The translations under genes and the position numbers were made by a program. A stretch of 64,000 nucleotides of DNA from Pseudomonas sp. RIT-PI-S (lineage in GTDB: Bacteria > Pseudomonadota > Gammaproteobacteria > Pseudomonadales > Pseudomonadaceae), in the NCBI RefSeq assembly GCF_025642975.1, contig NZ_JANZKJ010000015.1, positions 62,001-126,000 of the forward strand, written 5' to 3'. The notes below the pieces were generated by a model. The model saw only the letters and a program-made list of their open reading frames with translations. It did not search any database and had not been told where the DNA came from. This document shows positions 58,315 through 64,000 of this stretch, piece after piece (position 1 is the first letter of the stretch; the number at the start of each line of letters is the position of its first letter).

Positions 58315-59280
58315 ATGTTGCCGCGCTTCCCTGCCTTTAGCCGTTGCCTTCCCCTGGCCGCAGTCCTCGTGGCGGGGCCCGCGGTGGCACTGGAGTTTCC
58401 ATTGCCCGCCCCCGGCGAGGACATCGTCGGCCAGGTGCAGACCGTCATCGCCAAATACGAAGACACCTTCGCCGACCTGGCCGAAACTTATGACCTGGGA
58501 TATCAGGAAATGCAGGCGGCCAACCCGGGCGTGGACGCCTGGCTGCCGAAGGCGGGTACCGAGATCGTGTTGCCCACCCGCTTCATCCTGCCGCCGGGGC
58601 CGCGGGAAGGGATCGTGATCAACCTGGCCGAATACCGCCTTTACTATTACCCGAAAGGGCAGAACGTAGTTCGCACTTATCCGCTGGGTATTGGCCGCGA
58701 AGGCTGGGGTTCGCCGGTGGCCAGTACCAAGATCATTGCCAAGACCGCCAACCCCTCCTGGACGCCCCCCGCCTCGGTCAAGGCCGAGCATGCCGCTGAC
58801 GGCGATCCACTGCCTAACGTGGTGCCGCCAGGGCCGGACAACCCGCTCGGGCCGTTCAAGTTCACCCTCGGGCTGCCTGGTTACTTGATCCACGGCTCCA
58901 ACAAGAAGTTCGGTATCGGCACACGTACTAGCCATGGCTGTTTCCGGATGTACAACGAAAACGTGCTGGAGCTGTCCACCCTGGTACCGGTGGGCACGCC
59001 AGTGCGGATCATCAATGAGCCTTACAAGTTTGGTGTCAGTGGCGGGCAGATCTACCTGGAGGCGCACACCCCGCTGGATGCCCAGGGCGCCCCGTCGGGC
59101 GAAGACAAGCACACCGCCGTCATCAATGCGTTGCTCAACCGCAAGGACCTGTCCACCCAAACCAGTGTGAACTGGGATAGCGTGCGCGATGTGATCGGGG
59201 CTGAAGACGGCATGCCTGTGGTGATAGGTGCCCCTGGCGGCCCGGCCATCTCGACCGCCCCTCAGAGCGACCGCCTCTAA
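58315..59280 (+). CDS. L,D-transpeptidase (ErfK/YbiS/YcfS/YnhG family)
   Basis: This 321-residue periplasmic enzyme has a signal peptide (about 1-25, Ala-Val-Ala), a LysM-like segment (Glu-Thr-Tyr-Asp-Leu-Gly-Tyr, about 55-85), and a YkuD catalytic domain with His207 and nucleophile Cys209 in Ser-His-Gly-Cys-Phe-Arg-Met. In E. coli such enzymes attach Braun lipoprotein to peptidoglycan. The ATG at 58315 follows TAAGGA by 8 bases; an ATG at 58306 would be too close. It is convergent with oprI, a Lpp-type lipoprotein gene. A TACAAT -10-like box lies at 58266. Confidence 0.93.
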   Translation: MLPRFPAFSRCLPLAAVLVAGPAVALEFPLPAPGEDIVGQVQTVIAKYEDTFADLAETYDLGYQEMQAANPGVDAWLPKAGTEIVLPTRFILPPGPREGIVINLAEYRLYYYPKGQNVVRTYPLGIGREGWGSPVASTKIIAKTANPSWTPPASVKAEHAADGDPLPNVVPPGPDNPLGPFKFTLGLPGYLIHGSNKKFGIGTRTSHGCFRMYNENVLELSTLVPVGTPVRIINEPYKFGVSGGQIYLEAHTPLDAQGAPSGEDKHTAVINALLNRKDLSTQTSVNWDSVRDVIGAEDGMPVVIGAPGGPAISTAPQSDRL

Positions 59281-59331
59281 GGCGCAGGGGCGAGCCTCGG
59301 CGCTGGTTTCGAAGGTCCCTGCAGCGCCCAA

Positions 59332-59373
59332 TAAAAAAGCCGGCCTACTGATGAGTAGGCCGGCTTTTTTTTC
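59332..59373. terminator. Bidirectional terminator between ldt and oprI
   Basis: A perfect 17-bp stem AAAAAAGCCGGCCTACT / AGTAGGCCGGCTTTTTT with loop GATG ends in T-tracts on both strands. It lies 52 bases after the transpeptidase stop and 20 bases beyond the oprI stop. The strength suits the abundant oprI transcript. Confidence 0.95.
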
Positions 59374-59391
59374 GCCGGGTGTCCCGAAGGA

Positions 59392-59643
59392 TTACTTGCG
59401 GCTAGCCTTGTCGAGCATGCGCAGGGCGCGCTCGTTGGCTTCGTCTGCAGTCTGCTGGGCTTTCTGAGCGGCGGCCAGAGCTTCGTCAGCTTTGCGATAG
59501 GCTTCGTCGGCACGGGCTTGTGCGCGAGCGGCAGCGTCTTCGGTAGCGGTCAGGCGAGCTTCGGATTCTTTGGACGCGCTGCTGCAGCCGGTAGCCAGAA
59601 CGGCAGCCAGAGCCAGAGCAGAGAATTTCAGAACGTTGTTCAT
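59392..59643 (-). CDS. oprI: Outer membrane lipoprotein OprI (Lpp/Braun-type)
   Basis: This 83-residue precursor is the major outer-membrane lipoprotein of pseudomonads. Lipobox Leu-Ala-Thr-Gly-Cys places the lipidated cysteine at residue 20. The mature 64 residues form a continuous Ala-rich heptad coiled coil and end in Arg-Lys; the C-terminal lysine is the expected attachment point to peptidoglycan. AAGGGGAA precedes the ATG at 59643. The upstream region is A+T-rich with TACTAT and TTTACT boxes (59705-59745), a probable strong promoter. Confidence 0.97.
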   Translation of the reverse strand: MNNVLKFSALALAAVLATGCSSASKESEARLTATEDAAARAQARADEAYRKADEALAAAQKAQQTADEANERALRMLDKASRK

Positions 59644-60077
59644 CGTGTTCCCCTTCAAAAGGACTTTCTATTTAGTAGCCATCGCTCGAGGTCGAGAAAA
59701 TAGCCGGCGTACATAGTACTCATTACTTGTAGTAAGTAAACTGAGACTACGCAAGAAGCGTTAAAAAATCGGCCCTGCAGACCCCTCTGCCGCAAGGCGT
59801 GGCGGGTAAGTGCCCAAAGGGGGCGAGCGGCATCGCTGGCAGTTGCCGGCAAGTTGCGGTGTTCGTTCTACACTTTTGCAACTTGCGCTTAGTTGTGAAC
59901 TTGCGGTGACTTTTACTGTCCTCGAGCGTCTAGATATGCAGCGCGCCAAGGGTTCGCCGGCGGCGTTACATTGATCCAGTCGACGGATCGCCATGGCGGC
60001 GACGCTCAGGGCAGTTCCAACGGCGACTAAACAGCGGTATGGTAGGGATCTAATTCCAAGACCCGCGAGGATTCGAA
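59644..60077. other. 434-base intergenic region with oprI promoter and inverted repeats
   Basis: The first 110 bases hold the A+T-rich oprI promoter. Farther on, CAAGTTGC (59850-59857) and its exact complement GCAACTTG (59878-59885) form an inverted repeat, and a third half-site AACTTGCG occurs at 59898-59905. No convincing reading frame was found in the remainder; frames on both strands have shadow-like composition. The promoter of the small GNAT gene should lie here too. Confidence 0.5.
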
Positions 60078-60359
60078 ATGAGCGAGGCGTTGTCCATCCA
60101 TCACGACCAGGCAGGTCATCAGTTCGAGACCAACGTGGACGGCCATCGGGCTTACCTGACCTATATGGACCTGGGTAAGCAGACGCTGGATATATACCGC
60201 ACGTTCGTGCCAAGTGCCCTGCGCGGCAGGGGCATCGCCGCCGCGCTTACTGAAAAGGCCTTGGAATACGCCGATAGCATGGGCTATACGGTCATTCCGT
60301 CGTGCTCCTACGTCGAGCGTTACATGGAGCGGCATCAGCGCCGCAGCGCCAACATCTGA
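60078..60359 (+). CDS. Small GNAT-fold N-acetyltransferase (YjdJ-like)
   Basis: This 93-residue protein matches the short GNAT family (NAT_3 type). The acetyl-CoA pyrophosphate loop is Ala-Leu-Arg-Gly-Arg-Gly-Ile-Ala-Ala (about 47-55). A final strand with Ile-Pro-Ser-Cys-Ser-Tyr-Val follows. The ATG at 60078 is preceded by GAGGAT. The family is widespread with unknown acceptor. Confidence 0.88.
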   Translation: MSEALSIHHDQAGHQFETNVDGHRAYLTYMDLGKQTLDIYRTFVPSALRGRGIAAALTEKALEYADSMGYTVIPSCSYVERYMERHQRRSANI

Positions 60360-60376
60360 GCGCTGCCGCAGAATAG

Positions 60377-60405
60377 AAAACGCCGGGGTTGCCCGGCGTT
60401 GTTTT
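60377..60405. terminator. Bidirectional terminator between GNAT and DAHP synthase genes
   Basis: AACGCCGGG / CCCGGCGTT stem with loop GTTG (60379-60400) is flanked by AAAA on one side and GTTTT on the other, between two convergent genes. Confidence 0.88.
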
Positions 60406-60418
60406 ATCTGTCTACCTG

Positions 60419-61495
60419 CTAGGCGCGGCCGCGACCTGGCAACACACTCTTGAGCTTGTCGCGCATCGCGCGAATGCTGCTTTCGGTAGTCTCCCAACCG
60501 ATGCAGGCATCGGTGACCGACACGCCGTACTTGAGGTCCGAAAGGTCTTTGGGAATCCCCTGGGCGCCAGCATTGATGTGGCTTTCCACCATCAGGCCGA
60601 TGATCGAGCGGTTGCCCTCGACGATCTGGTTGGCGACGTTCTCCATCACCAGCGGCTGCAGGGCTGGGTCCTTGTTGGAGTTGGCGTGGCTGCAGTCGAT
60701 CATGACGTTCGGGCGAATGTCAGCCTTTTCCAGCGCCTGCTCACACAAGGCCACGCTCACGGAATCATAGTTGGGCTTGCCGTTGCCGCCGCGCAGTACC
60801 ACGTGGCCGTATGCGTTGCCCTTGGTAGTGACGATCGATACGCCACCCTCCGGGTTGATCCCGAGGAAGCGGTGCGGCTTGGAAACCGACTGCAAGGCGT
60901 TGATGGCCACGGTCAGGCCGCCGTCGGTGCCATTCTTGAAGCCTACCGCCGAAGACAGGCCCGAGGCCATTTCCCGGTGGGTTTGCGATTCGGTGGTGCG
61001 CGCGCCGATCGCCGACCAACTGATCAGGTCCTGCAGGTACTGGGGGGAAATGGGGTCCAGCGCTTCGGTCGCGGTCGGCAGGCCCATCTCGGCCAGGTCG
61101 AGCAGCAATTGCCGGCCGATGTGCAGGCCGTCTGCAATCTTGAAGGAGTCGTCCAGGTAAGGGTCGTTGATCAGCCCTTTCCAGCCTACCGTGGTGCGCG
61201 GTTTCTCGAAGTACACGCGCATGACCAGGTAAAGGGTATCCGAGACTTCCTCGGCCAGGGCCTTCAGGCGCCGAGCGTAGTCGTGCGCGGCTTCGATATC
61301 GTGGATCGAGCAGGGGCCGATCACCACGAAGACGCGGTGGTCCTTGCCATCAAGGATGTTGCGGATCACTTCCCGGCCGGTGGCGACTGTGCCTTGGGCG
61401 GCCTCGCTCAGCGGGATGTCGCGTTTGAGTTGATCGGGGGTGATCAGCGTCTCGTTCGACGCGACGTTCAGGTCGTTGATCGGTAAATCGGCCAT
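60419..61495 (-). CDS. 3-deoxy-7-phosphoheptulonate (DAHP) synthase, class I
   Basis: This 358-residue enzyme condenses phosphoenolpyruvate and erythrose 4-phosphate, the first step of the shikimate pathway. The class I motifs are present: Gly-Pro-Cys-Ser-Ile-His-Asp, Arg-Val-Tyr-Phe-Glu-Lys-Pro-Arg-Thr, Gly-Ala-Arg-Thr-Thr-Glu-Ser-Gln and Asp-Cys-Ser-His-Ala-Asn. It corresponds to the isozyme next to cysB in P. aeruginosa (PA1750). The ATG at 61495 gives the familiar start Met-Ala-Asp-Leu-Pro-Ile; one at 61510 has no ribosome site. Which aromatic amino acid inhibits it cannot be told. Confidence 0.96.
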   Translation of the reverse strand: MADLPINDLNVASNETLITPDQLKRDIPLSEAAQGTVATGREVIRNILDGKDHRVFVVIGPCSIHDIEAAHDYARRLKALAEEVSDTLYLVMRVYFEKPRTTVGWKGLINDPYLDDSFKIADGLHIGRQLLLDLAEMGLPTATEALDPISPQYLQDLISWSAIGARTTESQTHREMASGLSSAVGFKNGTDGGLTVAINALQSVSKPHRFLGINPEGGVSIVTTKGNAYGHVVLRGGNGKPNYDSVSVALCEQALEKADIRPNVMIDCSHANSNKDPALQPLVMENVANQIVEGNRSIIGLMVESHINAGAQGIPKDLSDLKYGVSVTDACIGWETTESSIRAMRDKLKSVLPGRGRA

Positions 61496-61721
61496 GGTGG
61501 TACTCGTCATCAGGCGGTTCAGGCGCGACCGGGGCTGGCGGTAAGCGCGGGTGCCGAACCTTAGCGCGTTCGGCGGCCATTCTACAATGCCTGCCGGCGC
61601 CCTTTGGGCAGGCGCCGGCCCACCGAAGCGGCGCCGCTGCCGATGGGATGCCCCTGCGCTTTGCCTTGCCGCTGCTAGACTTGGGCAGATTGCCGCCGAT
61701 CAGGGCGGCGCGGGAGCACCG

Positions 61722-62222
61722 ATGATCCGTTCGATGTTGTACGCCACCGACCTGGGCGCTTACGCACCTCTCGTATTGCAGCACGCCTTAGCGCTCGCGC
61801 GCAGGTTCGAGGCCGAACTCCACGTAATCCATGCGGTGGAGCCGATGGGCAGCTTTGCCGAGTCGGTGCTGCAAAGCTATCTGGACGGCCCCACCCTGAG
61901 CGAACTCCACGGTCGCGGCGTCAACGCGATGCTGGCCAACATCGAAAAACGAGTTCTGGATAACTTTTGCGAGGATCTGGCCGACGGCGAGCGGGACCTG
62001 GACCTGATTCGCGCCGTTCGCGTGCGGCAGGGGGACCCGGCGGAAGTCATCCTGGACCAGGCTCGCCGCTTGCAGGTCGATCTGCTCGTGCTGGGTAGCC
62101 ATAGCCGGGCTATAGAGGCGGAGCTGCCGCTGGGGCGGACGGCGGTGCGGGTCTTGCAGCTGGCCGAGGCACCCGTGTACTTGGTTCCGCTCAATCAAGC
62201 GCTGGGGCGGCGCAAATCCTGA
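61722..62222 (+). CDS. Universal stress protein (UspA family)
   Basis: This 166-residue protein has a UspA fold starting Met-Ile-Arg-Ser-Met-Leu-Tyr-Ala-Thr-Asp-Leu. The usual nucleotide motif Gly-2x-Gly-9x-Gly-Ser is degenerate here (Gly-Ser-His-Ser, then Gly-Arg-Thr-Ala), so ATP binding is doubtful. GGGAGC precedes the ATG at 61722. It lies directly upstream of cysB, as in P. aeruginosa. Confidence 0.9.
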   Translation: MIRSMLYATDLGAYAPLVLQHALALARRFEAELHVIHAVEPMGSFAESVLQSYLDGPTLSELHGRGVNAMLANIEKRVLDNFCEDLADGERDLDLIRAVRVRQGDPAEVILDQARRLQVDLLVLGSHSRAIEAELPLGRTAVRVLQLAEAPVYLVPLNQALGRRKS

Positions 62223-62264
62223 AACATCTTGGCAAAATGTTCTAGATTCTCTCTTCGTCCATCA

Positions 62265-62276
62265 ATATAGTTATAT
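62265..62276. promoter_or_regulatory. A+T-rich palindrome upstream of cysB, possible autoregulatory site
   Basis: ATATAGTTATAT is a near-perfect palindrome in an A+T-rich patch 65 bases before the cysB ATG. CysB proteins often repress their own gene through A+T-rich sites. It might equally be part of the -10 region. Confidence 0.3.
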
Positions 62277-62340
62277 CCGTTGCCGTTACTTCCTTCACTT
62301 GCAAGCGGGGGGCGGCTTTTTGGGCCTTGGGGGGTCGCGA

Positions 62341-63315
62341 ATGAAGCTTCAGCAACTGCGCTATATCTGGGAAGTCGCTCACCATGACCTGAACGTCTCC
62401 GCCACGGCGCAGAGCCTTTACACCTCGCAACCCGGGATCAGCAAGCAGATCCGCCTGCTCGAGGACGAGCTGGGCGTGGAGGTGTTCGCGCGAAGCGGCA
62501 AGCACCTGACCCGCGTGACCCCGGCCGGCGAACGCATCATCAACACCGCCGGTGAAATCCTGCGCAAGGTCGAGAGCATCAAGCAGATCGCCCAGGAATT
62601 TTCCAACGAGAAGAAGGGCACGCTGTCCATCGCCACCACCCACACCCAGGCGCGTTATGCGCTTCCGCCGGTGATCAGTGCCTTTATAAAACAGTACCCC
62701 GAGGTCGCCCTGCACATGCACCAGGGTTCGCCGATGCAGATCGCTGAGATGGCCGCCGATGGCACCGTGGACTTTGCCATCGCCACCGAGGCCCTGGAGC
62801 TGTTCGGCGACCTGATCATGATGCCGTGCTACCGCTGGAACCGTTGTGTGGTCGTGCCTCAGGGCCACCCTCTGACCAAGCTGCCCAAGCTGACCCTGGA
62901 ATTGCTCGCCGAGCACCCGATCGTGACCTACGTGTTCGGCTTCACCGGCCGCTCCAAGCTCGACGAAGCCTTCAGCCATCGCGGCCTCAGCCCCAAGGTG
63001 GTGTTTACCGCGGCCGATGCCGACGTGATCAAGACGTACGTGCGCCTGGGCCTGGGCGTGGGAATCGTTGCTCATATGGCGGTTGACCCCAAGCTCGACA
63101 GCGACCTGGTGGTGCTCAATGCCGATCACTTGTTCGAAGCCAGTGTCACCAAGATCGGCTTCCGTAGAGGCACGTTCCTGCGCGGGTTCATGTGCGACTT
63201 CATCGAGCGCTTTGCCCCGCACCTGACCCGTGAGGTCATGGCCAAGGCCATTGCCTGTCACAACAAGCAGGAGCTGGAAGAGCTCTTCGACGGGGTCGAA
63301 TTGCCGGTGCACTGA
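62341..63315 (+). CDS. cysB: LysR-family regulator CysB
   Basis: This 324-residue regulator activates cysteine biosynthesis and sulfate assimilation genes in response to N- or O-acetylserine. The N-terminal winged helix-turn-helix (about 1-60) starts Met-Lys-Leu-Gln-Gln-Leu-Arg-Tyr-Ile and includes Thr-Ser-Gln-Pro-Gly-Ile-Ser-Lys-Gln. The inducer domain follows, with Thr-Thr-His-Thr-Gln-Ala-Arg-Tyr. The ATG at 62341 is preceded by GGGGGGTCG. Its target cysH lies just downstream on the opposite strand. Confidence 0.97.
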   Translation: MKLQQLRYIWEVAHHDLNVSATAQSLYTSQPGISKQIRLLEDELGVEVFARSGKHLTRVTPAGERIINTAGEILRKVESIKQIAQEFSNEKKGTLSIATTHTQARYALPPVISAFIKQYPEVALHMHQGSPMQIAEMAADGTVDFAIATEALELFGDLIMMPCYRWNRCVVVPQGHPLTKLPKLTLELLAEHPIVTYVFGFTGRSKLDEAFSHRGLSPKVVFTAADADVIKTYVRLGLGVGIVAHMAVDPKLDSDLVVLNADHLFEASVTKIGFRRGTFLRGFMCDFIERFAPHLTREVMAKAIACHNKQELEELFDGVELPVH

Positions 63316-63334
63316 TGCGCCGCTAATGGCGGGT

Positions 63335-63456
63335 CGCCGGCCGTGCTGCTAGGCGCGGGGTGATGCCGCTCCTGTAGCAGCCGGGCTTGGCCGCGGTGGG
63401 GAGTTACGCCAAACCCCGCCGATCGCCGGCAAGCCGTGCTGCTACGTGCGGGGCCT
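63335..63456. repeat. Cluster of three REP-like elements between cysB and cysH
   Basis: Three related palindromic units lie between the convergent genes: CGCCGGCCGTGCTGCTAGG (from 63336), the reverse-oriented TGTAGCAGCCGGGCTTGGC (from 63373), and CGCCGGCAAGCCGTGCTGC (from 63424). The second and third form an inverted pair. This is the layout of P. putida-type REP sequences. It may protect or end both transcripts. Confidence 0.75.
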
Positions 63457-64000
63457 CACGCTTTGCTGATCAGATTCCCAGCGTGCAGGCCGCATTCCTT
63501 CTGGGTCGCTTCTTCCCACCACCAGCGGCCCTCGCGTTCGTGCTGGTTCGGCAGCACGGGGCGGGTGCAGGGCTCGCACCCGATGCTGATGAAGCCGCGC
63601 TCGTGCAGGCTGTTGTAGGGCAGTTCGAGCATGCGGATATACCCCCACACCTCTTCGCTGGTCATCTGCGCCAGCGGGTTGAATTTGTACAAAGTGTTCT
63701 CGGGGGTGGAGAACGCGCTGTCGATCTCCACCGTAGCCACATGGCTGCGCGTGCCAGGGCTCTGATCGCGGCGCTGGCCCGTGGCCCAGGCGCGGACGGT
63801 GGTGAGCTTGCGTCGCAGCGGTGCGATCTTACGGATGCCACAGCATTCGCCGTGGCCATCGCGATAGAAGCTGAACAGGCCTTTTTCCTTGACCATCGCT
63901 TCTAGCGGCTCACGTTCCGGAGACAGCACTTCGATAGCGATCTTGTAGTGCTCGCGCACCTGTTCGATGAACCGGTAGGTTTCCGGATGCAGGCGGCCGG
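63456..64000 (-). CDS. cysH: Adenylyl-sulfate (APS) reductase, C-terminal part
   Basis: The visible 181 residues are the C-terminal part of a CysH-type reductase that reduces adenylyl-sulfate to sulfite in assimilation; the 5' end lies beyond the window. The first residues seen match Gly-Arg-Leu-His-Pro-Glu-Thr-Tyr. A Cys-Cys pair (Gly-Glu-Cys-Cys-Gly) and a Cys-x-x-Cys (Gly-Cys-Glu-Pro-Cys) are ligands for a [4Fe-4S] cluster, marking the APS-type enzyme rather than the cluster-free PAPS type of E. coli. The catalytic C-terminal cysteine is in Lys-Glu-Cys-Gly-Leu-His. It is convergent with cysB. Confidence 0.95.
   Translation of the reverse strand, partial: GRLHPETYRFIEQVREHYKIAIEVLSPEREPLEAMVKEKGLFSFYRDGHGECCGIRKIAPLRRKLTTVRAWATGQRRDQSPGTRSHVATVEIDSAFSTPENTLYKFNPLAQMTSEEVWGYIRMLELPYNSLHERGFISIGCEPCTRPVLPNQHEREGRWWWEEATQKECGLHAGNLISKA

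Noticed and set aside
59761..60213. Minus-strand 150-codon frame between oprI and the GNAT gene
   Set aside because: Overlaps the start of the GNAT gene and the inverted repeats; random-looking composition and no ribosome site.

Overview
The window is a GC-rich chromosomal segment from a fluorescent Pseudomonas, most likely of the P. putida/P. fluorescens side of the genus. Nearly every protein reads as a Pseudomonas core protein. Several blocks keep the gene order I know from P. aeruginosa: tRNA-Leu/tig/clpP/clpX/lon/hupB/ppiD/fabI/npp operon/mltD/gloB/methyltransferase/rnhA/dnaQ; fabB/fabA/hybrid sensor kinase; moxR/DUF58/tgpA; ldt/oprI; aroF-type DAHP synthase/usp/cysB/cysH. No phage, transposon, integron, rRNA or CRISPR array was seen.

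Layout. 1-1.3 kb: 3' end of tRNA-Leu(UAG), an orphan MntA-type nucleotidyltransferase and a heme oxygenase. 1.4-10 kb: protein quality control and nucleoid genes (trigger factor, ClpP, ClpX, Lon, HU-beta, PpiD). 10-18.2 kb, minus strand: enoyl-ACP reductase FabI behind an overlapping five-gene NppA1A2BCD/Yej-type peptide ABC importer with two tandem substrate-binding proteins. 18.3-22.7 kb: MltD, GloB, a methyltransferase, RNase HI and the DNA polymerase III epsilon subunit. 23-29.9 kb: BrnQ, a lone DegT-fold PLP enzyme, a small lipoprotein, HtpG behind a consensus sigma-32 promoter, a dienelactone-hydrolase-like protein and a pirin. 30-34 kb: fabA-fabB and a hybrid sensor kinase in the position of P. 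aeruginosa PA1611. 34-40 kb, plus strand: a tight run from gpsA to an AI-2E-family permease. 40-44.2 kb, minus strand: an OmpR-type two-component system with an EF-hand protein gene downstream, then a patatin-like phospholipase. 44.3-50.1 kb: lipoprotein, MoxR ATPase, DUF58, TgpA, CHAD protein and a thioesterase. 50.3-57.9 kb: small membrane protein, TatD, MltF-type transglycosylase, GreB, an FtsX-type ABC exporter and TesA. 57.9-64 kb: L,D-transpeptidase convergent with OprI, a small GNAT protein, DAHP synthase, a UspA protein, CysB and the C-terminal part of CysH (cut by the window end).

Many starts overlap the preceding stop (ATGA or TGATG), which supports operons for npp, the 36.5-40.1 kb run, moxR-DUF58-tgpA-CHAD, and the ABC permease/ATPase pair. 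The least conventional signals are: a ~39-bp palindromic element present twice (after lon and in front of gloB); a response regulator/kinase/EF-hand cluster with a perfect 18-bp palindrome in its upstream region; an attenuator-like hairpin plus U-tract in the fabA leader; and an MntA antitoxin homologue without its HepT toxin. I saw no clear-cut new multi-gene defence or biosynthetic system. The two-component/EF-hand cluster and the palindromic repeat are the best candidates for something undescribed.
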